DNA from: Notospermus geniculatus
Lineage: Eukaryota > Nemertea > Pilidiophora > Heteronemertea > Lineidae
DNA: 64,000 nt
Assembly (NCBI GenBank): GCA_002633025.1
Contig: NMRB01000939.1
Span: 54,853-118,852, forward strand
Reading direction: 5' to 3'
Shown: positions 22,255 through 33,604 of the stretch, piece after piece
How the letters are laid out: every line of letters begins with the position of its first letter
Position numbering within the stretch: the stretch's first letter is position 1
The notes under the pieces: model-generated
Told to the model about the DNA's origin: nothing
The model's database searches: none
What the model saw: only the letters and a program-made list of their open reading frames with translations
Position numbers and translations under genes: made by a program

Positions 22255-22562
22255 CATCTTCGATAATCGAAGGCCGATCTGCTCACCACTACGTTTACAT
22301 CGCACATCACCCTTCGAGAAATAGACCAGTCGGCGGCGTATCTTGGCACGATGCCAACTTTACCGGGCGACCAATCATATTGCACTTTATATCGGGTCTT
22401 CGGCTACCACTCTTTGTACCACGATTCAAATTTTACAACACCGATTCTGATTGGCCTCTTCTTCTCGAGGCGGCAGATACGCCGTGGACCTGTCAATTTC
22501 TCGAAGGGTGATGTGCGGTGTAACGCAGTGGATAGCAGATCGGCCTTCGATCATCGAAGATG
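22255..22562. mobile_element. 308-base palindromic MITE with 9-base target duplication
   Basis: Ends CATCTTCGATAATCGAAGGC and its near-perfect inverse. Both sides carry AGTCTACCC and copy A has this once. Long inverted arms (CATCACCCTTCGAGAAAT in both) and a 9-base duplication suit Mutator-like elements. Confidence 0.85.
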
Positions 22563-23369
22563 AGTCTACCCAGGAATCTGCCTCTCAAAGTGTCTGGTAA
22601 TCTAGGCCCTGCCCCAGCCTGTCTGGATGAGGTTCTGGACAGACAATTTGATTTGAAGAAGGCGTGTATTTCATTGTCATCCACATTGCTATCAATTAGG
22701 ACTTCTGGTTGCTCGACTAGAAAGTGCCTGAGGAAGACCCCGATTGGGGTCGAAAATTTGTGAAATTCGGAGACGACCCTTTGTCATGTTTGTATTATAT
22801 CATTTTGTGTGTCGTTCTTTGTGCTTTGGATAGCTATCAATTAGAGTTTTAACCGTCCTGTTCTTCTGCCCACTCCAGTGTCCCCCACCTGCTGGGCCAC
22901 TCTACTCCCTCTACCCAAACCACCAATTTTGGAACAGACTAGACACAAATTATTCTAATCTATCTTAATTTAAGTACAGTTGCCCAATCAGTGTCCAAAT
23001 AGCTCTTATCAGACCATCAAATGTTTGGACAACTTGACAAGCCAGTGAACTGAAGACAACAGGAGGTATTGTCCAAACAAGTTGTTTTATTTACAAACAG
23101 GCCCGTTTGTGTCACACACCTGACTGAACATGTTCCGGACGGTGATTCAGAATTACTTTCAATTTCGACCAAATTGGTCGATCTTAAGTGGACCTCTGAA
23201 AATCTCCACCTCATTGAACACTGAAATAATTAAGGTGATGTGAAGTGGCCCCTTTATTCGGGTGTGTTTCAAAAAGTGTTCCGTCCGACACTAAAAAAAT
23301 TTCACCATTCTTTTGTCTACTGGTGACAGGCTGTTTCTTGAAACTCTACAATATCAAAAATATATAATA

Positions 23370-23652
23370 CTAGCAAGTACCCGTGGTGACCGGCGATTGC
23401 GATTCAACCGAGGATGGAATGCCCGGCCCTGGTGGAATAGGTGCACCCAATGGGGTGCAGTAGGGAGAATTTAGAAAGCAATCGAACAACACTGCTAAAA
23501 AAAGTAAAATTGCGACCACAACAAAGTTCTTTTTGCAAAATCAACCACCCGTTGCATCAGGATATGGTATCCTCTATCATCATGCCGAATTTCGAGACAA
23601 AACAAAGCTTCCAAGTGTGACTTTATTGAGCCGACTTCCAGTATTATTATAT
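23370..23652. mobile_element. copy-B specific insertion, type unknown
   Basis: Begins near CTAGCAAGTACCCGTGGTGA and ends near GTATTATTATATAGATAGAT. Copy A runs straight through (ATAGATAATATTCATGTC). There are no clear inverted ends, so a non-LTR or rolling-circle relic is possible. Confidence 0.6.
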
Positions 23653-23872
23653 AGATAGATTCATGTCAGATGTAGGTATCATGGAACTCTAAATTATGAC
23701 ACTGCAAACTGATTGATCTATTAGCCCTTTAAAGTCTGACAATAAAAAGAAGTTTTGGTGTCGGATGGAACGATAGATTTTGTTGGTAGCTCAATATTTT
23801 TTGATACCCTCCCAAATAAGCATACACTGTACATCCCAGATGGAGAAACTAATAGTTAAAGGTCTATATTAT

Positions 23873-24361
23873 CATAAAGGAATCAATCATAAAGGTTTAA
23901 CTGCGAACGATGAGCTTACTGAGGGATACACTTCCTGTGTTGCCACCAGATGTCTCTCACTGCCTGAATTTTGGTTTTACATAATAGGCAGGAGCTTCAA
24001 CTTTTTTTGTGGTGAAGAGGTACATGAACCTGCCAACATGATGCTTTGAATTCCATTTCTGACGATAACTGAGCTATTTTCAGCACAATTAGTGTTCCAT
24101 GTACAAATGTACGTCAGCCTATTCAAATGTACACCGATGACCCTGAACACACATCGTTCGTGGGGTTCTCATTAATTCAGACCTTTTGTATCAAAAGATC
24201 AACTAGTCGGAATTCAACAAAATTTGCAGTGAATGTGCAGAAGAGTCTTGCCTATCATATGGAAGAGTCAGAATGCAAATCTGTTGGGTTTTAAAGGGAT
24301 ACCGTCCACATTTATAAAATGCTAAATTTGTCAGTTGAACCTTTATGGTTGATTCCTTTAT
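23873..24361. mobile_element. 489-base element with CATAAAGGAATCAA ends
   Basis: Inverted ends CATAAAGGAATCAATCATAA and the inverse of CAGTTGAACCTTTATGGTTG, flanked by ATATTAT on both sides. Copy A has ATATTAT once, giving a 7-base target duplication. A deletion derivative lies at 60910-61032 with CTAACAC on both sides. Confidence 0.85.
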
Positions 24362-25068
24362 GATATTATTGATTACTACATTTGATTTTTGGAATATCAA
24401 TGGCACAAATCTTTGTGATCACTTCAAAGTTGAATTTTGCCCCATTTTCTTGGGTGACCTATTTTGAAACACACCCATTCATTCGCCCCGATGCAGAATG
24501 GGGACCCTAGCCCACTCCCTCAATAGGTGTCACTAGTGGTTAAAACTTGAAATGAAGCTGACATCCTGGTCCTGGTCAATTTCCCACACAAAAAGCATCC
24601 ATTGTATAGGACCTGGTTCCGGTGTGCTGCCCTCTATTGTTTAGCTAGGGTCCCATTGAGATCATGAGGTGTGAAACGCCAAATTCATTATCTTGGCCTA
24701 ATGTGAATGGAATCTTACATAATCATGCTATGCTTGGTTGGCATGCTTTGAAAAGGAAAGTTAGGTTAATTATTGGAAAATCTCTCAAGTTCTTTCTCAT
24801 GTCTTGGGCAGGCATTCTTGTGCGGTCAGGTCGACAGTTGAGACATGTAAGTAGTTCTCTCTCATTTTCTTCAGTTTGTGAATTTTGATAGGGGTATGAA
24901 GTCCAGATTTTCTTGGTTTGTGTGGAAATTGTCTTGAACAGAACAGGGCATACTATTGTCGCAAGCCATCAAATGCCTGGCTATTACACGATAACACGAT
25001 TGCTCTGACGTATATGTGACCCGTCACTACAAAAATTTTGTCCGAGGTATGTGTTGGAAGACGGGGCA

Positions 25069-25097
25069 ATACTCGGGGGGGGGGGGGGGGGGTNNNN
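25069..25097. repeat. G run with unresolved bases
   Basis: A run of about 16 G next to four Ns inside copy B, with a partial repeat of GGTATGTG on both sides. It is probably a small assembly defect. Confidence 0.7.
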
Positions 25098-25224
25098 GTA
25101 TGTGCTCTTTGGACCTCTGAAACACACCCACCACCCCTCAGTGCTAAGTTTCTCTGAAGTGTAAAGTCGGATGACACCTCTACCATTGTTGATATCAGCC
25201 TATGAACCCAAACTTTAACTTTAG

Positions 25225-25523
25225 CCGAGAGCAGATCGACCTTGCGACTGGAAGCAACTTAACGCAACAGTTGCTGTCGATGTGAGCGGAACGCGCACAT
25301 CGACTACGACTGGTCATTGCGGCAACAAGTGGCACAATCCAGTCTTACATGAGCAACTAGCTGGAACTAGCGGCAACGGTCGGCAATAACGTTGCTGGGG
25401 CGTGCACATCGACGTGTTTGAGCAACTGATCAGTTGCTGCTGTTTCCAGCCAGTTGCCCACCATTGCCGGAAACGCCATTGCTGGTAGTTGCTTCCAGTC
25501 GCAAGGTCGATCTGCTCTCGGCT
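25225..25523. mobile_element. foldback MITE with GACTGGAAGCAACT ends, copy B
   Basis: Counterpart of 18784-19068, with an extra GTTGCTGTCGATGTGAGCGG stretch near the left arm. It predates the duplication because both copies carry it at the same site. Confidence 0.75.
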
Positions 25524-25999
25524 TAACTTTAGTTGGCAGTTTGAGACCAACGTTTTGTCAATTCCAGTAGGCCTAGGCTTATTGTCTGTCTTTCTTTTGT
25601 AAAATCTGAGTGATTACATTTCTTCCTTTATCTACTGGAGTTATTTTGATTCATCCTGGTTCATATCTTGTGCGATTTAAGACGGGTTTTGCTGTGAGGT
25701 CACATTTGTGTGAGGTGCCGCTTGGTCAACAGAACTTATCTTGCTAATTCCATTCATTACTTTGTGTCTTCGGTCAAGATCTCTGAATTTTGCTTTCCAA
25801 GTCTGCAATTTACGATTTTGAGGGCATTCTGTGGAAAACGGCTACTTTGATCATGTGACATTCAAACTGCGGCAGTAAATCAGCCGAGTGAATCAAAACA
25901 GAAATGCGCTAATCCCCGAACAAAGCCGTCCCATTTTTCACCGAAAATGGAGTGCTTCCATTATGATGTGCCACCTCGGAGGGTCCAATACGCTACTGA

Positions 26000-27620
26000 C
26001 TTGTCAAATTACGGCCATTGTCGTCTCGTTATCCAAAAATATAATATGCATAAGAAAGCAATGGAGCATGCCGCGCTGGTGGCAGATTGGGGCGTGAAAT
26101 TGGGCGGCGGTCGTTGCAGACTGGCAAGACGCAAACCAGGTGCCTGGCCGGCGAGATCTCAGTGAAAATCTCAACCGGGCAGAAAAAACGTCAGAGAAAA
26201 TCACTGTGCATGAATTAATCACTATGTTTATATTAGGGGAGATCTGTGTATCACCTCTGGGGTTACAATCGGCTGTACGGGTCATTAGAACGTTGACGAC
26301 GTTACGACAATTATCGCCACTCCCTCCTGGAGATAACGATGATTTGGTGAAATGGGAGAGTTGTCTGGTGACCTGGACAAGAGGGTCAATGCTTTGAGAG
26401 ATTTGGGTCCTTGTCCACGCTTTTTTGCTCGGAGACAAAAGTTTCACCGTAGCCATAAGGAAAGGTTCCTATCTCAGTGGTTGGTCTTTGTATTTGATTT
26501 CAAGGATTTTTTTTCAACAGATCACGTGATATTCTTTAGGTTACTGCAGGATGTGACACAATGGATTCCAGAGTGGTCTAGTACCAAAAGCAGTGCCTCT
26601 TCCATTGGTTATTGCCGGTTCGATTTCTGGTCAGACCCTTAAAACATCTGTGGCGGTAGGCGACATCCCCGAATGATCAACAAGGACTGTCAGATTGCCT
26701 GTGCATTGATCTACTACTTTAACCTGTGATGTAGTACATTTCAGCTATTGAAATGTGCGAGTTCACCAAGGTCATTAACCCTGGCCTCATAACGGCCGCC
26801 TAGAAACTCCTCAGAGACCCCTGCGAAATTTCACAAAAATTGGATCTGGCTCCTTAAATATTTTGCGGAACTTCAATAAGCTTACATATCTATGATGATA
26901 GATCCTCAAGCCGGCCTGCGCCGGCCGATGCAAGCGCCATCTTAACAACGGGTTGTGAACTAGCCAAATTTGGCAGGCCGGTGTAGGCCGTTGTGAGGGG
27001 ATCTGACCATACATTTTTTACCCACTGAGGCCTAAAGGGTTAACACTCCTCAAATGCAACATCCGCCAGGTTTTCCTAGACCGCCACACAAACGTCTTCC
27101 GAAATCTTGACTTGGGCACTGTGAGTAGCTATGAAAACTTACACAACTTCAAAGACAATGTGTAGCTTAATTCATATGCTCCTAACACAAGCACTTTTTT
27201 CTCCGTCCTTCATGATGTGCAAGGTCATATTGTCGATCACGAGTTCATATAGCGGCGGCTTGCCTTCGGGCTAATCCCCAACATGAAGCCAACAAAAGAC
27301 AGTGGGGGTGTGCACACACAAGACAACAGCAAGCCATTCTGTTAATTGTTGGTTGCTAAGGCCTGGTTGTTTTTGTCCATCACTCTTTCATTGCTATTTC
27401 ATGGTTGGTTAGGTCCGTTAGCTATTGGATTCACGGCGAAAGAAACTCGACTCTTTGCTCTAAACGGGGCAAGTCGACCTTGGCCGCCCGTTAACGCATG
27501 ACTTGTCTCTGTTTAATTAGCGGTTAATCTTCATGAGAAACAAGATAACCTGGTCACCAAGAGAATATGTCCTCTCTCGAAAAATTAACGTTGTATGCTG
27601 TGTCACTGAACTTGTTCTGA
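26000..27620. other. unique-looking sequence, no supported gene
   Basis: Several open frames of 70-150 codons exist on both strands (26004-26456 on minus, 26352-26642 on plus) but none has a recognisable domain or good paired splice sites. 26570-26640 has a weak tRNA-like look (AGTGGTCTAGTACC, CCGGTTCGATTTC), possibly an old SINE. Confidence 0.35.
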
Positions 27621-27625
27621 TGCAC

Positions 27626-27975
27626 GGGTTATGTCTAGGATTTCAGAAGGGGACGGTGCAAGCTTTATGAAAAGGGCACTTCAACCTGGAAAAGGGCACT
27701 TTTCATTCATGACACTTAATCTACTTACGGAATTTGAGACGCTTGTCAGTTAAAAAGATCTCTATAACTCCAGTCAACAGCCAGTTTAAGCCAGTTTCGA
27801 AGGTGATATGACCAAAAGGGACCATGACAGAGGGTCTGGGGGTACTAAAACCTAAAAACAAGAAAAAAAATTGTTTGGGGCATGGTGCCCTAGGGGGTTA
27901 AAAAAGGGCACAGCAGCATGTCACTCCTTTTAGCAGCACGGTGCAGCGCCGCTCTAAAATGGCCTAGATATACCC
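27626..27975. mobile_element. dispersed element with GGGTTATRTCTAGG ends
   Basis: Starts GGGTTATGTCTAGGATTTCA and ends GGCCTAGATATACCC. Internal markers: AAAGGGCACTTCAACCT and CCAAAAGGGACCATGACA. Copies lie at 46410-46900 and 59127-59600. Confidence 0.7.
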
Positions 27976-28189
27976 ATGATGCAAAAAAATGGCTTCAAAA
28001 CTCGCTGATCTTTTTAAATAGAATAACGGCCCAAGATTCTTGAGAATCGATTTGACACGTGTTTTAGAACGAACCGTTTATTGAAACATAAAAACTTTAT
28101 CCGAGGTTGATAAAAAAACAATTTCTTTTAAAAATCATTGGTCTGACAAAGACATGCTCACATAAAAATGTTTTAATGTGTTCACAGGG

Positions 28190-28800
28190 GTCGCGCTATG
28201 TGCGTGTGTTTTCTTTCATAGTTGACAAATTCGCGTCACCTGGACTCGGAACGCGGCACTGGTTTCGATTCTTCTCGACCGCTCTCCTCGCTTCCTTGTT
28301 AGCGGAACGTCCCACGCAGGTGTGGCGGATAATGTCCGTGACGGGTGCCGCGGGCCCCGCGTGAATAATACCCCAATAAATCACAACGAGAGTTCTAAAC
28401 AACAAATGAAGGGAAGGATGATTTTGATTGTTGTAGAGTTACCGGGCAACAATAGGCAAAGTGGCAATGATGATTCTCGCCATTCAGGCTCGGCGTGTGC
28501 CGTCATAGACCACGGTTGGGTGATACGCCTCCAGGGTGAATTGCCAACGGACTTTGTCTTCGGGTGGCGGAGCCGTTTTCTTTCAAAGTCTTCATGGATA
28601 TCATTGTGGTGGCTTCAAGGAGCAGTGTATTGTGAGTTCCAATTTAAAAAAGACTCGGGATTCAGAGCCAACGATTCCAATGTTATGGACCAATATGAAA
28701 GTCTTTATTAGCATTACTGCAGGACAATTTGACGAAATATTCTGTCAGATAAAGCAGGTATTCTCTGAACATCTCTTTTTAACCTGTTCAGGGTAGGAAA
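28190..28800 (+). other. GC-richer block with plausible splice acceptor
   Basis: TTTCTTTCATAG before 28218 is a good acceptor look-alike. Plus-strand frames follow (28322-28711, 28536-28796). No family is recognised and the frames overlap each other, so no exon is called. Confidence 0.2.
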
Positions 28801-28926
28801 TAGAAACGGGTTTCTAAGGTGAAAGACATCGCATCCTTCTACCAGATTCGAACCCACGGACCCTCGCATAAGGCATCAATCGCCAGCACTAAGGGGCAGC
28901 ACGCCTTAACCACTAGGCCAAATCCC
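28797..28926 (-). mobile_element. tRNA-headed SINE, family 2
   Basis: Minus strand: A-box TGGCCTAGTGGTTAAGGCG and B-box GGGTTCGAATCTGG, with a long insert between anticodon arm and B-box as in Leu/Ser tRNAs, then AAACCCGTTTCTATTTCC. Fragments lie at 5148-5226 and 44504-44541. Confidence 0.75.
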
Positions 28927-29231
28927 CATCTTCAAAAAAAGATGGTTCGATGGCCCATGTTAAACCAGGCGTCCATCTAAGTTAACTGGGTTGGACATCA
29001 TATTACGTCATTACGAAATTTGGGGGAATCCCTGAAAACACCCGAGGATCGTAGCTTGCGTAAGGCGCAATAGAAGCCTTCCAAGGAAATGGCGCTTCAG
29101 AGTGCGTAGGATGTTATATTACGTCTGGAACCTTTTGTGTCAAATGCTATTTTGGCAAATTTTTTTAAGAAAGAAAAATTAGAACTAAAAAAATCACACA
29201 GTTAAACGGGTTAAGTTATAACTCATAAAAT

Positions 29232-29640
29232 TCATCTGTAATTTTTCGATCCATGGCAAGAATTATGTGGGAAAACAATCCAAATGTTGAAATTCCCAAA
29301 AAATTTATGAGGTAACTTTATTAAATTGTCCTTTTCCATGTTGCATTTTAAAGAAATCATTGTGCTGAGATCTTTCTGGTCGACCGTGGCCTCCACTTTC
29401 ATGATATAAGAAAGATTTGAGGCGTAAAATTCAGCTGCAGCCACTCCTGAGTCAAAGTCGTTCACAAAAGAAAGTGGATTCCATCCGATAATTGTCGCCA
29501 GTCCGTTGGCCTCCCGTGATTCCGGACACAAAGCTCCATCCCCAGTTCCTCTTCCGCGGTCCATGCATTTGTTTTGGTCGACTGACGCCCGACTTATTTT
29601 TGGCGGTTATGCACGTTGGCACAATGCCAGGCAGCTGGAC
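29232..29640 (-). CDS. candidate coding exon, unrecognised
   Basis: A minus-strand frame open for about 125 codons, including NPLSFVNDFDSGVAAAEFYA. It lies directly downstream of the 29686-30117 frame. No family, signal or splice pair is certain, and a competing frame over the same bases is also open. Confidence 0.15.
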
Positions 29641-29685
29641 CGCCGAAGAACGTTTTTGTTGCCGCCATTGAGGCGAACACAACCG

Positions 29686-30117
29686 TTATGCTTCAGCGAA
29701 ATTCTCTTCCGCATCGCCGACTTGACTGATTATTTCTCTTGTTCGGCTGGTATTGATGCCGTTTTTCGCCAGTGGGGTGTGTGGCTTGCAGCGTTGGAAC
29801 GCCAGGCAAGACATGGAGGATTGACCGAAGGCAGCTGATTTCTTGAATGTTCCGCATGGTTTATTGTCTGAGGGGTTTTCATGAAAGTTTGATGGAGTTA
29901 GAGAGATGGGTGGTGAGATTTTTGAATGAGAAAAGTTAAACATGGCTCCGTGTCTGCATTCCTCTTGTTCGGTAGCAATTCCTTGTTTACAGTTCAGCAA
30001 ATTTATCTTCCCTCCATGGTTGCATTCAATTCTTTGCCAGATGCAAAATTGAAAGCTATATTTGCAGGAAGTTTGTTCGAGTGGAGGCCTGTGTAAACTC
30101 AACCCCACCCAATACAT
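29686..30117 (-). CDS. candidate Cys-containing coding region, unrecognised
   Basis: A 143-codon minus-strand frame whose N-terminal half has regularly spaced cysteines (SCKYSFQFCIWQRIECNHGG, then NCKQG, ECRHG). The sequence is not part of a repeat family seen elsewhere here. No signal peptide is evident and no known domain is recognised. It may be one exon of an extracellular protein or a chance frame. Confidence 0.2.
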   Translation of the reverse strand: MYWVGLSLHRPPLEQTSCKYSFQFCIWQRIECNHGGKINLLNCKQGIATEQEECRHGAMFNFSHSKISPPISLTPSNFHENPSDNKPCGTFKKSAAFGQSSMSCLAFQRCKPHTPLAKNGINTSRTREIISQVGDAEENFAEA

Positions 30118-30139
30118 GCCATAAGACCCAGGGGGGGGC

Positions 30140-30480
30140 TGTTTTGCTTCATTATCTCCCCGCTTTTTGAAAAAAGTCGGGGAGATATTGTTTTACCCTC
30201 CGCCGTCAGTCTGGCTGTCCATCTGTCCGTCCGAAAGTGATATCTCCTCCTAGACCGTTCAACGGAGGAGCTTGAAACTTTGGTATATATGAGGTACTCA
30301 TCCACTCTTGTGCACAACACTTTTGGAATTTCGATCCAACTTCCTGTCTTTCCACCAGGGGGCGATATGCGAAAAACCCATTTTTGGCCATTACTCCTTA
30401 ACTAATTGTGATAAAGTGACGAAATTTTGTGTGATGGTCTATCCCTAACAGCTTCATAATATATCTTACGGGTCTTGACC
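30140..30480 (+). mobile_element. element with ATCTCCCCG hairpin and CTCF-like core
   Basis: Begins with a hairpin (ATCTCCCCGCTTTTTGAAAA, then AGTCGGGGAGAT) and a CTGTCCATCTGTCCGTCCG stretch. It has the same order of motifs as the 20521-21349 insertion (GAAACTTTG, TGTGCACA, then CCACCAGGGGGCG). The right end is undefined. Confidence 0.5.
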
Positions 30481-30487
30481 TTGATCT

Positions 30488-30594
30488 ATTTTACACCACC
30501 CTGTTTGAAAATCCAGGGCCTTAAAATCATAGAAAAATGCCGTCATCCCGCCTGGCCCTGTTTGGAAAAATTTCTGGCTAGTAGAACACCGAGT
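30488..30594 (-). mobile_element. truncated hAT-like MITE (AGTGTTCTGGCCAG family)
   Basis: Inverse of the copies at 47978-48185 and 49268-49372: CACCACCCTGTTTGAAAATC, CTGGCTAGTAGAACACCG. Confidence 0.55.
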
Positions 30595-30794
30595 CCTGCA
30601 GCGACTGGTCCTGATGGTCTACTGTCAAATCCTGAACACTCAGTGAGCAAGATGGTGCTTGATGGTCATGGCTGAGTCAAAGATGGCCGCCCTTTGGACC
30701 TATCAAAGAAAAGCACCTTCACGCTTGAACAACCCCAACCATCTTAATCTGTTTCTATCATGAGATCCTCAATTTCAACTTTCTATCCGTATGA

Positions 30795-31299
30795 TTTGAT
30801 CAATGTTCGTCCAGTTGCAAACATTTCATGCCGGGTTAATGATAAAACCCGAAACGAAACGAAACGAAATGAAATCATCGAAATGGGCATGATTTGCATC
30901 AATTTATTTTCCTTTTATGTATGTATACTACTGATATTTTAGCGGTTAGCGTAGAACCTGCTCTGACATTGACACTTGCTTTATGCACCAACCGAATGAG
31001 TGAAGAAAACTCTGAACAAAAACTGGTGGTAACTTGAGGAGCACCGAAGGAAATTTTGTACATGATGATTCTGATTGATTTAAAAATAATAATTCAATTT
31101 GATTTTGTGTGGTACCGGTATGTCAAAAAAAACTGTCAATCTCAAGGTGGAAGCATACATCTGCAACATAATGACACTTAATTAGGCCTTGTGAGTCCCA
31201 TTTCGATGATTTCATTTCGTTTCGTTTCGTTTCGTTTCATTTTGGGTTTTATCACTAACCTTTGATCAATGTTCGTCCAGTTGCAAACATTTCATGCCG
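30795..31299. mobile_element. foldback element flanked by 39-base direct repeats
   Basis: The element proper is 30834-31260, with inverted ends GGTTARTGATAAAACCC followed by several GAAAC units and GAAATCATCGAAATGGG, about 55-60 bases per arm. An identical 39-base sequence, starting TTTGATCAATGTTCGTCC and ending ATTTCATGCCG, lies at 30795-30833 and 31261-31299. That is far longer than any usual transposon target duplication. Confidence 0.85.
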
Positions 31300-31309
31300 T
31301 CACATGATT

Positions 31310-32005
31310 AAACCCATGATGCACTATCGGGGTCAGATTCAGTGGCATGTGACGTACGGATCAGCACCGTACAAGTATCTATGGAGTATTCTAGTCACGT
31401 GTCGACGGCAGGGTTCCCTGCACGTCGGTGATGAATACCTCACCGCAGCCCCTCATCAGTCGCGTTCCAATGATCTAAACCGACAATTGTTAGTGTTCAC
31501 TGGCGCGGCGCTAGCTGGTTACCACGGTCTGATGGCGGACGCACCATAATCACTGATTCCATTATGCCTCACTTTGCCTTATCGTGGTTTAGCGGAGCGT
31601 GTACTGTAACCGCTGCGTGCGGTACGAGAGGCTGACTTCTATCTTGTTCTACGCCAGAGTGGTTTTGAAAGTGAAGTACCGTCGATGGTTCAGTTGGTAC
31701 CGTCATGCCTCGGCGAGTTTTGAAATGAACCCTTTGAAGAGTTGGCCAAGTTTCTACCGTGTCACTTTGAGCTGCCTTTGGTGGATATTTATATTACCAC
31801 ACAAAGTCGAACAGGGGTTTTATTAAAATGGATGGATATTAACTCTTTTTCCGCCTCTAAAAAATCATGTATGATGTCATTTTGATCGGTGCGGAACGTT
31901 CCAAGTCATGATTTGACGCAATGATCAAAGAGTCCAGATACACCAAGCAGAGCACTTGTCGGCAATTTTGGCCGATATAATGCAGGAGGAAACTGGATTT
32001 TCCAG
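31310..32005. other. unique-looking sequence, no supported gene
   Basis: Repeat-poor by eye and of balanced composition. Open frames (31262-31549, 31599-31826) lack recognisable character, and the first starts inside the 39-base repeat. Confidence 0.35.
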
Positions 32006-32007
32006 TA

Positions 32008-32283
32008 TTTGTATTTAATTTTTCCGTCAGGGCCGACGCTATAGCATTATTGGCCCTGGTAAGTACGGAGGAGGCCATCACAAGCTACTCATGTTCCTCA
32101 CTTGGATGGGGTCTTTTACTTGCCCTTGCAAAGACACAAGGTACAAGGCACCATGGCTAATACTGTCCCATGTGACGGACGTGAAGAGCCGGGTATGAAA
32201 TCCCATTATGGCCCAGGCTGGATTCGAACCCGGGACCTGCCACTTGCTAAGCGGACGTGATAACCACTAGGCTATCAGGCTCC
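32008..32283 (-). mobile_element. tRNA-headed SINE, family 1
   Basis: Minus-strand copy: GAGCCTGATAGCCTAGTGGT head, B-box GGTTCGAATCC, body as in 3440-3699, tail GACGGAAAAATTAAATACAA. This is the best preserved of the three. Confidence 0.85.
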
Positions 32284-32824
32284 TCGGATTTTCCTCGGAA
32301 AGTTAGGATTTTCCAGTGAAAACCCCTCTGTGAAATGTGGCTGATCAAAACAAGTGGAAAAGCTCCTACCAACCCTAAATTTATCTGTTTTGTTTTGGGA
32401 AGTGTAACACAACTCTTGGGTTCGCAGACATCAACATCAAACTCCAAAACTCAGATAACAATGGTTATTTTTTCTCGATCATTTCTGCACTAATTCTCAG
32501 ATAATTCACGGATATCTCGAATTCTAATTAAGACTCCATTGATATCTTGTGACCTTCCAAAGGTCGGGCGTAATTCATTTAAAATTGTTTGTAACCAGTG
32601 ACCTGTGCCAGTCCAATGTTTCACATGACTTGAGATATTTATGGCCATTGTATGCATCCAGTGAACTAGAATCCAGCGATGTCCCATATTTATCGAGGGG
32701 TGGGCTCAAACGCTCATCTGTGTTGTCGTCTGCCAGGAGCACCCTCTGTTGATCTGAAAGAAAATGAATCATGAATGAATGTCACAAATTACAAGTTAGC
32801 ACGAGTATTGTTGATCAGTTAGAC

Positions 32825-32980
32825 TTATGAGATGAAATGGGGAGTAGGTGAAATGGGGATGTAGGCAAAATTGGGAGTAGGTGAAATGAGGGTAGGTGAA
32901 ATGCGGGTAGGCAAAATGGGGAGCATGTGAAATGAGGAACTTTTGTAGGCAAAATGTGGAGTTGGCGAAATGGGGGATAC
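32825..32980. repeat. purine-rich minisatellite (GTAGGTGAAATGGGGA units)
   Basis: About eight imperfect 15-20-base units alternating GGTGAAATGGGG and GGCAAAATGGGG. Confidence 0.8.
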
Positions 32981-33009
32981 ACGTATGAGACAGCCCCTCC
33001 TTGACAAAG

Positions 33010-33440
33010 AAGTAAGTGGTATTGTAACTTTGGCAACCTGTGAGATGGCCCCCTGTACTGTTGAATCATGTGGGTGCAACGTGATATGGTTGTTGTTAAA
33101 ACGGTAGTGGTTTACGTTTTTGCAACTTTGGTGACCTGTGAGACGGCCCCTCATCAGTCACCTGGGTGGGTGCAGTATAGGGTACCTGGAGAAAGTATTC
33201 CTACCTTTAAAGACCTGTGAGATGGCCCCTCATTGGAGTCACCTGGGTGGATGCAGTAAGATAGCTAGGGTACCTGGAGAAAGTATTCCTAACTTTAAAG
33301 ACCTGTGAGATGGCCGTCATTGGAGTGACCTGGGGTGGTACAGTACGATAGGGTGCCGGTACATGGCAAAAGTATTTGTAACCTTGGAGACTTGTGAGAT
33401 GGCCCCCCTCGTCAAGTCACTTGGGTGGTGCCGCATAAGT
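33010..33440. repeat. tandem array of about 80-base units
   Basis: About five units with GACCTGTGAGATGGCCCCTC, CACCTGGGTGGGTGCAGTA and GTACCTGGAGAAAGTATTCC, increasingly diverged at both edges. Confidence 0.8.
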
Positions 33441-33604
33441 GGCCGCTAATTTATGTTAATAATGATATGGAACGACAGCTCTGCCGACTGACCTGTTTTG
33501 GTGAAATGACTCCTAATTGAGCTGCTGCTGAATCCTGATTTGGTCCAGAATGTGGGAACTTTTATTGGTCGGCTATGTAATAAGGTCAGAAACATGATGT
33601 CTTT

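Larger units (their letters stand above)
19631..25997 (+). repeat. segmental duplication, copy B (6.4 kb)
   Basis: Same order as copy A (14846-19539). Insertions specific to this copy are at 20521-21349, 21951-22128, 22255-22562, about 23370-23652 and 23873-24361. The 16476-16946 element of copy A is missing here. Beyond 25997 the sequences diverge completely. Confidence 0.9.

Noticed and set aside
26004-26456. 150-codon minus-strand frame after the duplication
   Set aside because: No domain, no paired splice signals, and plus-strand frames over the same bases are equally open.
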